In this document: positions 35,825 to 45,023 of the stretch, in pieces
How the letters are laid out: each line of letters begins with the position of its first letter
Numbering within the stretch: position 1 is the first letter of the stretch
Assembly: GCF_030816195.1 (NCBI RefSeq)
Contig: NZ_JAUSXS010000001.1
Coordinates: forward strand, 3,557,501 to 3,621,500
Reading direction: 5' to 3'
Source: Pseudomonas sp. W4I3
Lineage (GTDB): Bacteria > Pseudomonadota > Gammaproteobacteria > Pseudomonadales > Pseudomonadaceae
DNA: 64,000 nucleotides
Notes under the pieces: generated by a model
What the model was told of the DNA's origin: nothing
Databases searched by the model: none
Seen by the model: only the letters and a program-made list of their open reading frames with translations
Position numbers and translations under genes: made by a program

Positions 35825-38083
35825 TCAGCTATCAATCGACCACCAACTGGGCAGCAATTGGCGCACCCGCGCTTCACCAAAGCGGTCGTCGATCAACATC
35901 ACCACGCCGCGGTCGTGCTGGCTGCGGATCACCCTCCCCGCTGCCTGCACGACTTTCTGGATACCGGGATACAGGTAGGTGTAGTCGTACCCCGCACCGA
36001 AAATCGCGCCCATGCGCGCCTTCATCTGTTCATTCACCGGGTTGAGCTGCGGCAAGCCCAGGGTGGCGATAAACGCGCCGATCAGGCGCGCACCGGGCAA
36101 ATCAATGCCTTCGCCAAAAGCACCGCCCAATACCGCAAAGCCGATGCCCTGGCTGTGCTGGGTGAACTGGTCGAGAAACGCCTGGCGTTCAGCCTCGGCC
36201 ATGCCCCGCGACTGCAACCACAGCGTGACCTGGGGATGACGCTCGGCCATCAACTGCGCCACCTGTTGCAGGTAATCGAAGCTTGAGAAAAACGCCAGGT
36301 AGTTGCCGGGTTGCTCGGCGAATTGCCGGGCAATCAACGCCACGATGGGTTCCAGCGACGCTTGGCGGTGCACAAAGCGCGTGGAAATGCAGTCGATAAT
36401 GCTCACCTGTAATTGCTCAGCGTTGAACGGCGACTCGACGTCGACCCAGGCGGTGTCGGTCGGCAACCCGAGCAAGTCGGCGTAATAGTGGCGCGGGCTC
36501 AAGGTCGCGGAAAACAGCACGCTGCTGCGCGCGGCGGTCAACCTGGGCCGGATGAATTCGGCCGGCACCACGTTGCGCAGGCACAAGGTCGAGCTGCTGC
36601 GCTTGCCGCTGTACTGGCGTTTGCTGATATCGAAAATGAAGTGCTCATTGAACAGCTCGGCCACCTTGGCAAATTGCAGCGCCTCGAAGTAGAAGGCTTG
36701 CAGGTCACCGCTGAGGGCTTCGGGGTGGTCGTTGAAGTAATCGCCCATGGCGCTGGCACACAGGCTCAGGGCCTGGAGCAGCTTGTCGGGTTTGGTCGCG
36801 TAGGCCTGATACGGCGCGAGCTGGTCCTTGTGCAGCGCATTCCACTCGCGGTTCAGGCGCTGCAATGACTTTTTCAGCGGCTCGGGCGCACTCTCGCGCA
36901 AGGTCTTGAGGCTGTACTGATCGAGGCTGGCGCTGTACATCGAACGCGCCCGCTCGACCAGGTTATGGGCCTCGTCCACCAGCACCGCGACCCGCCACTG
37001 GTTGAGCTGGGCCAGGCCGAAAAGCATCGCGCCAAAGTCGAAATAGTAGTTGTAGTCGGCGACCACCACATCGGTCCAGCGCGCCATTTCCTGGCTCAGG
37101 TAATAGGGGCAGACATCGTGGGCCAGCGCCACCTCGCGCAGATGATGTTGATCGAGCAGGCGCACCCCGGTCGCGGCCTGGCGCGCGGCGGGCAAGCGGT
37201 CGTAAAAGCCCTTGGCCAGCGGGCACGACTCGCCGTGGCAGGCTTTATCCGGGTGCTCGCACGCCTTGTCCCGCGCCACCAGTTCCAGCACGCGCAAAGG
37301 CAAGTCGGGACTGCTGTCGTACAACACCTGGGCGGCGTCCAGCGCCAACTTGCGGCCCGGGGTCTTGGCGGTGAGGAAAAACACGGTGTCCAACTGCTGG
37401 GGCGCCAGGGCCTTGAGCATCGGAAACAGCGTGCCGACGGTCTTGCCAATCCCCGTGGGCGCCTGGGCCATCAGGCAGCGGCCGGTACTCACCGCTTTGT
37501 AGACCGATTCGGCGAGCACACGCTGGCCGCTGCGAAACTCAGCGTGGGGAAAGGCCAGGCCTTGCGCGGCGTGGTTGCGCGCCTCGCGATGCTGCATTTG
37601 CTGGTGGGCCCAGTCCAGAAACAGCACACATTGTTGGTTGAAGAAATGTTCGAGCTCCGGCGCGGTGAAGCGCTGGGTGAGCAGGGTTTCGCCCTCGCCG
37701 ACGATGTCGAAGTACACCAGCGCCAGCTCGATGTCGCTGAGCCCGAGTTTCTGGCACATCAGCCAACCGTAGACTTTGGCCTGCGCCCAATGCAGCTGCC
37801 GATGGTTGGCCGGCTGGGCCTGGAGGTCACCGCGATAGGTTTTCACTTCTTCCAGGCGGTTGCGGTCCGGGTCATAGCCGTCGGCCCTGCCGCGTACCTT
37901 GAGCTGCGCGTACTCGCCTTCCAGCGCCACTTCGTTCTGATAATGCGCGCTGCGCCGCGACGCCACCGTGCGATGGCCGACGATGCCTTCCTGGGCGCTG
38001 GGCGACGGGGTAAAGCGCAGGTCCAGATCCCCGACCTTGGCCGTGAACTCGCACAGCGCCCGCACCGCGACGCTATAACTCAA
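35825..38083 (-). CDS. Rad3/DinG-type Fe-S DNA helicase coupled to FAN1
   Basis: A 752-residue superfamily 2 helicase. The N-terminal about 180 residues hold a nuclease-like segment (GRADGYDPDRNRLEEVKTYRG, a PD-(D/E)XK look). Motif I APTGIGKT, four cysteines in KACEHPDKACHGESCPL...DVCPYYLSQ suited to the Rad3 Fe-S cluster, VLVDEAHNLVERAR (DEAH), FSATLSPRHYY and QAAGRVIRS (motif VI) follow. Start chosen at TTG 38083: TTGA overlaps the TGA of the FAN1 gene, GGGAGCAGG lies upstream, and a TTG at 38098 adds only five residues. It is likely a repair enzyme acting with FAN1. Confidence 0.87.
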   Translation of the reverse strand: MSYSVAVRALCEFTAKVGDLDLRFTPSPSAQEGIVGHRTVASRRSAHYQNEVALEGEYAQLKVRGRADGYDPDRNRLEEVKTYRGDLQAQPANHRQLHWAQAKVYGWLMCQKLGLSDIELALVYFDIVGEGETLLTQRFTAPELEHFFNQQCVLFLDWAHQQMQHREARNHAAQGLAFPHAEFRSGQRVLAESVYKAVSTGRCLMAQAPTGIGKTVGTLFPMLKALAPQQLDTVFFLTAKTPGRKLALDAAQVLYDSSPDLPLRVLELVARDKACEHPDKACHGESCPLAKGFYDRLPAARQAATGVRLLDQHHLREVALAHDVCPYYLSQEMARWTDVVVADYNYYFDFGAMLFGLAQLNQWRVAVLVDEAHNLVERARSMYSASLDQYSLKTLRESAPEPLKKSLQRLNREWNALHKDQLAPYQAYATKPDKLLQALSLCASAMGDYFNDHPEALSGDLQAFYFEALQFAKVAELFNEHFIFDISKRQYSGKRSSSTLCLRNVVPAEFIRPRLTAARSSVLFSATLSPRHYYADLLGLPTDTAWVDVESPFNAEQLQVSIIDCISTRFVHRQASLEPIVALIARQFAEQPGNYLAFFSSFDYLQQVAQLMAERHPQVTLWLQSRGMAEAERQAFLDQFTQHSQGIGFAVLGGAFGEGIDLPGARLIGAFIATLGLPQLNPVNEQMKARMGAIFGAGYDYTYLYPGIQKVVQAAGRVIRSQHDRGVVMLIDDRFGEARVRQLLPSWWSIDS

Positions 38084-39726
38084 GCGGCCTGCTCCCAACG
38101 CACGTAACAGACCGTGACCGGCATCTGGTATTCACCGCAGAACTCCAGCCAGCGCAACTGGTTGTCCTGCAGGCGGTCGCCAGGGCCCTTGACCTCGATC
38201 ATGCGGTAGGTTTTCTGCGCCGGCCAGAACTGGATCAGGTCGGGCATCCCGGTGCGGTTGGCACGGATATCCAGTAGCAGCCGCTCGAACCAATAGCGAA
38301 GGTGCTCGGCGGGCAGACAGGTCAGGGCTTGCTCCAGCAGTTCTTCGCTGAGCAGGTTCCAGAACACGAAAGGCGATTGAATCCCCCATTTGTCCGCATA
38401 GCGCTGGCGGATGGTGGCCTTGTAGCGCTCGTCGCGCAGTTGCTCGAAGCAGGCGCTGAACAACGCGGCGCGGCGTTGCTGGAAGTCTTCGCTGTGCAGG
38501 TCGGCGGGCCCGCGCTGGAACGGGTGGAAAAACGCCCCCGGCAGCGGCGCGAAGATCACGTCCCAGCACAGCAGGCCGAACAGCGAATTGATCAGGCCGT
38601 TCTCCACATAGTGCACCGGCGCGTCCGGCTCGCTCAGATGGGCCTGCACGCAATATTCCACCGACATCAGCGGCTCGGGGAATGCCAGGGCGAGGTCCAG
38701 GCGCGTGAGGTCCCGTGCCTTGACCTTGGGTTGTCTCGGCTCACCCAGCTTGCGTCGCAGGCGCGGCAACACGCGCAACAGGTGTTGCTGCTCGGCGGCG
38801 CTTTCCGGTGCCTGCTGCGCGGCGACGGCCAATGCCAGCGCTTGCGCATAAGCCTCTTGGCGCTCCAACACGCGGATCAACCGCGAACGCGCGCCGGGGT
38901 AGTCGCAGCCGCGATAGATCTGTTCGGCCAGCGCCAGTTCAGCGCTGCGCTCACAGTATTGGCCGATCTGGAACAGCAGTTTGGCGCGACGCTTTTCCAG
39001 CCAGGGGTTGTCGGTGTGCAGCGTGGCGATATGGGCCAGTACCCTGTCCAACGCCTCGCCCGCGTCAAAAGCCTGCTGGCATTGGTGCAGGAACACACAG
39101 CCCTCGACGTCGGCGCGGCTGCGCAACCCACGGGACTCTGCGCTGAACGCGACCTTCTCGTAGGTGTAGATGCCCAGGTCGGCCAGCACGAACTCCGACC
39201 AGTCCTGATAGAGGTTGCCGAAAAACATCAGGCGCAGGCGGTCGCACAATTCCATCACCGTGAGGCTGTACAGCACATCCTCCAGATCGGGGCACCAGTG
39301 GGCAAAGCTGCGACTTTCAACAAAGCGCTCCGCCAAGGGCGCCAGCCAGTCGGATTTCCTGGCTTTGGGCTGGTCGATCCAGGGCCTGAAGGCCGTGAGC
39401 AGTTCGCCTTTTTGCAACAAGCCGAACAGTTCCTCAAAGCCCAACAGGCATTGGCCGTCCACCCAGCCGAACGCCAACAGCGGCTGCATGGCCGCATGCG
39501 GGCAGCCGACCTCCTGATAACTGAGCTTTGCCCCGCGAAAATGCACGCCTTTGCGCATGACCATGCGCACCAATAACGCCTGGGATGCTTGCGGCAAGCT
39601 GTCGAATTGCTGAATGAACTGCAATTCGTGCGGGTCGAGCAAATCGGCATAGCGCTGCTCCAGCCAACTCAGCACTTGGCGGAAGTTGTGCAGGTAATAC
39701 AAGGGGTCTTCGAGGGGGTTGGCCAT
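38080..39726 (-). CDS. fan1: FAN1-type structure-specific nuclease (VRR-NUC domain)
   Basis: A 548-residue protein from ATG 39726. The N-terminal part has a SAP/winged-helix-like region, a helical TPR-like middle (RAKLLFQIGQYCERSAELALAEQIYRG) and a C-terminal VRR-NUC domain with PDLIQFWPAQKTYRMIEVKGPGDRLQDNQLRW. The D...E-x-K residues form the catalytic PD-(D/E)XK core. Bacterial FAN1, known from P. aeruginosa, trims 5' flaps and helps unhook interstrand crosslinks. Its stop overlaps the helicase start (TTGA), so the pair is co-translated. Confidence 0.88.
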   Translation of the reverse strand: MANPLEDPLYYLHNFRQVLSWLEQRYADLLDPHELQFIQQFDSLPQASQALLVRMVMRKGVHFRGAKLSYQEVGCPHAAMQPLLAFGWVDGQCLLGFEELFGLLQKGELLTAFRPWIDQPKARKSDWLAPLAERFVESRSFAHWCPDLEDVLYSLTVMELCDRLRLMFFGNLYQDWSEFVLADLGIYTYEKVAFSAESRGLRSRADVEGCVFLHQCQQAFDAGEALDRVLAHIATLHTDNPWLEKRRAKLLFQIGQYCERSAELALAEQIYRGCDYPGARSRLIRVLERQEAYAQALALAVAAQQAPESAAEQQHLLRVLPRLRRKLGEPRQPKVKARDLTRLDLALAFPEPLMSVEYCVQAHLSEPDAPVHYVENGLINSLFGLLCWDVIFAPLPGAFFHPFQRGPADLHSEDFQQRRAALFSACFEQLRDERYKATIRQRYADKWGIQSPFVFWNLLSEELLEQALTCLPAEHLRYWFERLLLDIRANRTGMPDLIQFWPAQKTYRMIEVKGPGDRLQDNQLRWLEFCGEYQMPVTVCYVRWEQAA

Positions 39727-39829
39727 GGCGCAAAGCAATCGACTACTGGTTATGCATACAGAGTGCCGTCGCAAACGCGTTGTTGCAATCAGTAATAGAT
39801 AAGTGGCGCCTGCAACTTTTTGCAAAAAA

Positions 39830-39896
39830 GCGATCAGATGAGGGAGCTGATCGCGTAACATTTATGCCCCGCAGCCAGACGCTGCGGGGCTTTTAA
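39830..39896 (+). ncRNA. candidate double-hairpin small RNA ending in an intrinsic terminator
   Basis: Two perfect stems lie in series. The first is GCGATCAG (39830-39837) with CTGATCGC (39847-39854) and a loop ATGAGGGAG that exposes GGA. The second is GCCCCGCAG (39866-39874) with CTGCGGGGC (39882-39890), followed by TTTT. No coding gene on the plus strand ends here; the nearest is 4.1 kb upstream. A terminator with nothing to terminate suggests a short transcript starting in 39730-39820. No convincing promoter was found. Alternatively it is a leader attenuator for the lipoprotein gene at 39927. Confidence 0.4.
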
Positions 39897-39926
39897 GCGG
39901 GACTATTCAGGGTAAGGTAAGGGTAA

Positions 39927-40151
39927 ATGAACATGAAGAATTTGGGTCTGCCGCTGGTTGCACTCACTTTTCTGGTCTTGGCCGGTTGCTCCACGCAAAC
40001 GGTGGTGACGTTGCAAAACGGCACACAGTATTTGACCAAGGACACCCCCAACGCCAAGACCGCCGACGGCTTCTATGAATTCACCGACATCGCCGGCAAG
40101 CGCATCCGGATCAAGGCGGACGACGTGGCCACGGTGCGCAAGGAAAAATAA
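39927..40151 (+). CDS. YgdI/YgdR-family small lipoprotein
   Basis: The 74-residue precursor has a signal peptide with lipobox LAGC (Cys about residue 21), giving a mature lipid-anchored domain of about 54 residues. VVTLQNGTQYLTKDTPNAKTADGFYEFTDIAGKRIRIKADDVATVRKEK is the small SH3-like YgdI/YgdR fold. Family members are envelope lipoproteins without assigned activity. ATG 39933 (MKNLGLP) is an alternative start two codons later. It is convergent with the lipase gene, with a short palindrome between. Confidence 0.87.
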   Translation: MNMKNLGLPLVALTFLVLAGCSTQTVVTLQNGTQYLTKDTPNAKTADGFYEFTDIAGKRIRIKADDVATVRKEK

Positions 40152-40183
40152 TCCCTTATTGATCGTTGTACGCCGATCAAAAT

Positions 40184-40209
40184 GTGGGAGGGGGCTTGCC
40201 CCCTCCCAC
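40184..40209. repeat. solo REP palindrome between lipoprotein and lipase genes
   Basis: GTGGGAGGGGG-CTTG-CCCCCTCCCAC is a compact perfect hairpin with 11-bp arms, a collapsed version of the REP doublets elsewhere. It lies 32 bp after the lipoprotein stop and 22 bp before the lipase stop. It could protect or end both convergent transcripts, although no T-tract follows. Confidence 0.75.
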
Positions 40210-40231
40210 AGTTTTTACTGCATTGCGACCG

Positions 40232-41656
40232 TCAGCCGATCATTATCCCCTCCCCCGACACACTGCTCACACCCACCAGTGTCACCGAGTCGGCACCGAA
40301 GCTGATCACGGTATCCGCGCCTACGAGCTTGGCATGATCGCGGTAATCGGTGCTGCCCCCTACCCCGTCGAACACCAGCTTGTCCGTAGCCTGGTAGCCA
40401 ATCACCCGGTCGTTGCCAAAGTGCCCGCTGAACAGAAAGGTGTTATGCCCGCTGCTGTCGCGAATCGTATCGTTGCCTTTGCCGCCTTCAATGAAATCGG
40501 CGCCCTTGCCGCCCTGGATCAGGTCGTTGCCGTGACTGCCGATAATGAAAGTGTTGCCCTTGTGCGTTTCGGCATTGCGGTTGAGGTCTTGCACCCAGGT
40601 GGTGGCCCGTGCCGGGTCGGACAGATTGGCGACGATCACCGTGGAATCGCGGGTCATCTGCTCGTAGAAACCGGAGTCGAGAATGCGCGTCATGCCGTCG
40701 CCGTAGCCAGTGGGCAGGTGAGACACCCAGGTCGGCAGGTTGAGGATGGAAAAGGGCAGCGCGTTCCACAGCGTTGATGCGTAGTGGTCGTTGAAGCTGA
40801 CGATGTTATCGGTGGTGGATTCGTGGGGTTTGTCATGCACGCCCAGCGTCGACAGGGTGGATGACGCGCCATCCAGCGCCCGGAACACCGGGTCATTTTC
40901 ATAGCCCACGTTCAGCACCTTGTCGCCGGCACTTTGGGTCGGCGAGGCATAGGCCACGTAGTTGGAATCCTTGTAGAAGCCCGACCACTTGCTGTCGCTC
41001 AAGTCGGCCATGCTGTTGACCGCCAGCCCTCCCAGGCTATGCCCGCTGACCACTACATCCTGCCCGCTCAGGCCGTGGGCGCCGGCAAACTCGGCGACGT
41101 TCTTGAGCAAGCCGCCGAAGGCTTCGCCGGCGTAGTTTTTCGCGTAGTCCTTGGGGCCGAGCGCGGCAAGCAGATCATTGATCAGGTCGCCGATGGAGTC
41201 GGTGATCAGGCTCTCGCGCGGCCCCGAAGTGCCGCGAAAACCGATGCCGATTTCCAGCAACTTGCCCGCGTCATCGTATTTGCCCAGTACCTCGACCTGA
41301 GCCGTGGCGTAGCCGGGCTTCTCGCCAAAGAACGTACCTCGGGCGTCGACTTTGCCGGTGTAGCCCAGGGTGCTGGCGCTGATTGGCGTCCAGCCGGCCT
41401 GCTGCACCGCGTCGAGGGCGGCTTTTTCCGAATCGGGGTTCCAGGGAACGCCGGGAATCACCCCCTGGGAATCGGTACTGCCCAGCAACGCGCCCACCAG
41501 CGTGGCCGGCAAGCCCAGGCCCAGGCCGTTATGCTGATACCCCACGGCGAAGCCGTTATCCAGGTTGTGGTAGGAATACAACGTAATGGCCATCGCGTCG
41601 GCGAACAGCGTCTTGGAACCCTCGGTGCCGAGGTGTTTGTAGTCAAAGATACCCAT
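40232..41656 (-). CDS. lipA: thermostable extracellular lipase of family I.3 (TliA/LipA, RTX)
   Basis: A 474-residue lipase, the usual length of Pseudomonas family I.3 enzymes. The N-terminal catalytic part starts MGIFDYKHLGTEGSKTLFADAMAIT with no signal peptide, and carries the nucleophile elbow VSGHSLGGLAVN (Ser about 207). RTX calcium-binding repeats (GNDLIQGGKGADFIEGGKGNDTI) and a C-terminal secretion signal region follow. It hydrolyses long-chain triglycerides outside the cell and is exported by the type I system AprDEF encoded upstream. It ends the apr operon, 192 bp after prtB, with a repeat doublet in the gap. Confidence 0.93.
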   Translation of the reverse strand: MGIFDYKHLGTEGSKTLFADAMAITLYSYHNLDNGFAVGYQHNGLGLGLPATLVGALLGSTDSQGVIPGVPWNPDSEKAALDAVQQAGWTPISASTLGYTGKVDARGTFFGEKPGYATAQVEVLGKYDDAGKLLEIGIGFRGTSGPRESLITDSIGDLINDLLAALGPKDYAKNYAGEAFGGLLKNVAEFAGAHGLSGQDVVVSGHSLGGLAVNSMADLSDSKWSGFYKDSNYVAYASPTQSAGDKVLNVGYENDPVFRALDGASSTLSTLGVHDKPHESTTDNIVSFNDHYASTLWNALPFSILNLPTWVSHLPTGYGDGMTRILDSGFYEQMTRDSTVIVANLSDPARATTWVQDLNRNAETHKGNTFIIGSHGNDLIQGGKGADFIEGGKGNDTIRDSSGHNTFLFSGHFGNDRVIGYQATDKLVFDGVGGSTDYRDHAKLVGADTVISFGADSVTLVGVSSVSGEGIMIG

Positions 41657-41720
41657 GGTATTGCCTCTCTGTTGTTGGATTTGTAGAGAAAGCCAAAAAA
41701 CCTGTTATCCGTTACCGACT

Positions 41721-41832
41721 GTAGGAGCGAGGCGGGCGGCTAGCCCTTGCTCGCGAAGATCCTCAACGATGACGCGCTTTACCTGAAGAAACGCGGCGCA
41801 CTTGAGTCTTTCGCGAGCAAGCTCGCTCCTAC
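41721..41832. repeat. TGTAGGAGCGAG-type palindromic doublet between prtB and lipA
   Basis: GTAGGAGCGAGGCGGGCGGCTAGCC... at 41721 and an inverse ending AGCTCGCTCCTAC at 41832 enclose about 80 bp. The left arm carries the extended GGCGGGCGGCTAGCCCTTGCTCGCGAA form, also seen at 48018. It lies between two cistrons of one operon. Confidence 0.75.
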
Positions 41833-41848
41833 ATTGGTGTTTAAAGCC

Positions 41849-44800
41849 TTAGAACGCCCAGTCCAGGCTCAGGCCGACGCCATGCACCTTCTCCTTACTG
41901 GCGAGCAAACCGTTGTAATCGAAGTTGACCCGCGCATCCTTGCTCAGCGCCAGGCTCACCCGTGCCCCCACCAGCGCGGCATCACGCACCATCGGCGCGC
42001 TTTCCACCGCGAACGAAGGCCCACCCGAGGCAAACGCCAGGTGTTGTTCGGAGTCGGTGCTGCTCAAGTTGTGCTGCCAGCCCAGGGTGCCGGACACTTC
42101 CAGTTGCTGGTGATCGTTGACGTTGAAGGTCTTCAAGGCGCGCACGCCCAAGGTGCTCAGCACCAGGTCGCGGCTGTCGTCGCCACTTTTCAGCGCGGCG
42201 GCATCGCCCTTCTCGGTGAAACCATCGGTGTCCAGGTGCACATAGGCCAGGTTGGCGAACGGTTCCAGGGCCAGTGGTTGCAGGTTGACGCGATATGCCG
42301 CCTCGGTGAACACCTGGGTGCTGTGAGCGTCGACCTTGGCTTTCTGCTTGCCGCTGACGTCACCGTATTGCAGGTCGCGCTTCACATCGGCGCGGTGCCA
42401 GCTGTAGGTTGCGCCACCACTCAGGCGCCAGGCGCCAATCTCATGCCCGGCGTAGGCGCCGAAGTGGTAGCTGTCCACCGAGGCACGGCTATGGGTATCG
42501 CTGCCCATGTTCAGCGACGTATCGCTGTAGCCCGCCACCAGACCGATGCGTGTCGCGTCGTCGAGGGCACCGTCCACACCGGCGAGCATGCCGCCGATCG
42601 ACGTGGTGTAGCCCGCCGTGTCGTTGCGGCTGTCGGTCTTGCCCCAGGCGCCCAGCGCCTTGACCCACACGTTGCCACGGCTGTCGATGGCCTGGCTGGT
42701 CGCGCCCATTTCACCATTGCGCAGCCGTTCGCCCACCGCTTCGCGCACGTAGCGGCTGTCATTGACCAGCGCGGTCTCCAACGCCGGGTAGACTTCGCCA
42801 CTCAGTTGCTGGAATGCGCCCTGGGCCGAGGCCGCCGTCGGTGCCAGCAACAGGCTTTCATACACCCCATTGCCCGCGCCCAATTGCTCGGCGGCAGCGG
42901 CGACGGCGCGCTGGTTCGGCGTGGCGGCCACACTGGCGAAGCTGTTGGTGCGCGCCACATCCAGCTGCACGCCGTTGGCCGCGTAGTTCAGGGTGCCACC
43001 GATGAACAGGTAGTCCGGCAGTACCGCACCGAAGCTGCCGGTGATACCGCCCGCCGCTTGCAGGATGTTGTACTGGCGGCCGATCAGGCTTTGCGCCTGG
43101 GTGGCGCTCAGTAACGTCGGGCTGTTTTCCAGGGCCAGGGTCACGGTGCCGCCGTTCAGCGTGGCGGTGCCGCCGGCGACGATGCGGTCGCTGCTGGTGG
43201 GCGACAATTCCACCGCGTAGGTCGAGCCCGCATCGAAGGTGACGTTACCCGCCACGTTCAACGTACCGATGGAGTTGCCCGGCGCCACGGTGCCGCCGCT
43301 TTTTGCGGTCAGCGAGCCGATACGCCCCGAGCCACCGACCACGCCGCTCTGGCTGACGGTCACGTCGGAGGTAACCGAGCCGTTAATCGCCAGCAGCCCC
43401 TGGTTGACCAGGGTCGGGCCGCTGTAGGTGTTGGCGCCGGTCAGCACCAGCGCGCCAATGCCCTGCTTGGTCAGGCCGCCATGCCCGGAGATATCGTTAC
43501 TCCACACATCCAGCCCGCAGTGCACATCGTTGCACACGCGCTCTGTCGGTTTGCCGGCATCCACCACCGCGCCGATCCCCGGCAGGTTCGCGACGAACTG
43601 GCCGCTGCCATAGGCGCCGTCGATGCGAAACTCAGCCGGAATATCCTCGGCGGTAATGAACATCCCCGGCCCATTGACCGCCTTGCCCAGGTTGATCATG
43701 CCCCAGCCGTACAGCGAGTCGATGCCTGGTGCGCCAAGGTCGGTGGCGGTGGTCTTGAGCAGCGTGGAGATCTGGTCGCCACTCATGTACGGGAAGCGCT
43801 CCATCAGCACCGCCGCGCTGCCGGCCACGTGGGGCGCGGCCATGGAGGTGCCGTTGAAGTTGGCGTAGTCGTTGGTGAGGTTGTCCAGGTTGGTGCCGTT
43901 GATGATCGAACTGAAAATCTTGGTACCTGGTGCCGACACACAGAAACTCGCCGCATAGCCGCAGCGCGAAGAGAAGGTGCTGATCACATACGGGTTGGCG
44001 CTGGTGGTGTCCGGGTTCTGCTGCAAGGCCGCCACCGACAGCCAGTTCGGAGCAATCTCGGGGACGAAGTACGCCAGGCCGGAAATGGCATCCGGGTTGT
44101 TGCGGTTGTAGTCGTTGCCAGCGGCGAAGATGGTCAGCACACCGCTGCGGGCAGCGTCGATTGCGCCTTGATAGGCGCCGCCGGCAATCGTGCCGAGGAT
44201 CGGCCGGATGGTGTTGAACTGCGCCTGGGCCTCATTGACCGTGAAGTTGGGGAAGGCGGGATCGCGGCCACCCTTGGCGTACTGATCACCGATGCCGATG
44301 CCCCAACTGTTGTTGATGATTCGCGCGCCGCTGGCGACCAGCGCATCCCAACCGGCTTTGTACACCGCGCCATCGTTGCCCAGGATGATCCCGTCTTCCG
44401 GGCCTGGGTCGCCGTTTTCAGCACTGATGATTTGCGCGTTGAACGCTACACCGTGCATCGGTCCGCCGTCGCGGTTACCGGCAGCAATGCCGCCGACATG
44501 GGTGCCGTGGTTGCCCAACTTGCCGTTGGAGCCCAGGGATGGCGTGCCGTCGTAGCGAAACGCATCACCGGCCTTCACCGGAATGTACGGGTCGGTGTAT
44601 TGGCGGATGCCCTCGGTGACGATTGTCACCACTTTGTTGGGGCTGGCGAACTCCGGGTGCGGGGCGTACACCGGCTGGTCGAAGATGCCCAGCTTGACGC
44701 CCTTGCCGGTGTAGCCCGCAGCGTACGCCGTGTCGGCATGTACCGCGCCCAGGCCCCAATCGGCCTTGAACTCATTGCTGCGCCAGCTGGCCGCGTCGCC

Positions 44801-44956
44801 CAGCTTGCCGGTTTCCACATAGGGTGCGGCCTGGGCGGTCCCCAAGCTTGCCAGGCAGCACAGCAACGCGCCGTATGGCACGCTGCTCAAGGCCTTGAGC
44901 GGATAGCCCGGGCCGGTGTGGATGGCGGTAGTTAACCCTGACTTGCGTTTTTTCAC
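41849..44956 (-). CDS. prtB: subtilase-type serine protease autotransporter PrtB
   Basis: A 1035-residue protein. GTG 44956 is chosen as start because AAGGAAGG lies 5 nt upstream and a long signal peptide follows (residues about 1-42, ending GTAQA). The passenger is a subtilisin-like domain: Asp in KLGIFDQP, His in NHGTHVGGIAAG, Ser in NGTSMAAPHVAG. A beta-helical linker with an autotransporter-associated repeat (LTGANTYSGPTLVNQGLLAINGSVTSDVTVS) and a C-terminal autotransporter barrel ending DWAF follow. It corresponds to the second autotransporter of the fluorescens-group apr operon. The C-terminal about 550 residues are very similar to PrtA. Confidence 0.92.
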   Translation of the reverse strand: MKKRKSGLTTAIHTGPGYPLKALSSVPYGALLCCLASLGTAQAAPYVETGKLGDAASWRSNEFKADWGLGAVHADTAYAAGYTGKGVKLGIFDQPVYAPHPEFASPNKVVTIVTEGIRQYTDPYIPVKAGDAFRYDGTPSLGSNGKLGNHGTHVGGIAAGNRDGGPMHGVAFNAQIISAENGDPGPEDGIILGNDGAVYKAGWDALVASGARIINNSWGIGIGDQYAKGGRDPAFPNFTVNEAQAQFNTIRPILGTIAGGAYQGAIDAARSGVLTIFAAGNDYNRNNPDAISGLAYFVPEIAPNWLSVAALQQNPDTTSANPYVISTFSSRCGYAASFCVSAPGTKIFSSIINGTNLDNLTNDYANFNGTSMAAPHVAGSAAVLMERFPYMSGDQISTLLKTTATDLGAPGIDSLYGWGMINLGKAVNGPGMFITAEDIPAEFRIDGAYGSGQFVANLPGIGAVVDAGKPTERVCNDVHCGLDVWSNDISGHGGLTKQGIGALVLTGANTYSGPTLVNQGLLAINGSVTSDVTVSQSGVVGGSGRIGSLTAKSGGTVAPGNSIGTLNVAGNVTFDAGSTYAVELSPTSSDRIVAGGTATLNGGTVTLALENSPTLLSATQAQSLIGRQYNILQAAGGITGSFGAVLPDYLFIGGTLNYAANGVQLDVARTNSFASVAATPNQRAVAAAAEQLGAGNGVYESLLLAPTAASAQGAFQQLSGEVYPALETALVNDSRYVREAVGERLRNGEMGATSQAIDSRGNVWVKALGAWGKTDSRNDTAGYTTSIGGMLAGVDGALDDATRIGLVAGYSDTSLNMGSDTHSRASVDSYHFGAYAGHEIGAWRLSGGATYSWHRADVKRDLQYGDVSGKQKAKVDAHSTQVFTEAAYRVNLQPLALEPFANLAYVHLDTDGFTEKGDAAALKSGDDSRDLVLSTLGVRALKTFNVNDHQQLEVSGTLGWQHNLSSTDSEQHLAFASGGPSFAVESAPMVRDAALVGARVSLALSKDARVNFDYNGLLASKEKVHGVGLSLDWAF

Positions 44957-45023
44957 GGTGACCTTCCTTAGTTTTCTTATTGCCAGTATGTGAATCGATT
45001 CCAATGTGGGAGGGGGTGTGCCT

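Noticed and set aside
45005..45015. GTGGGAGGGGG half-element at the prtA/prtB junction
   Set aside because: Only a single half without an inverted partner; too short to call as a full repeat element.
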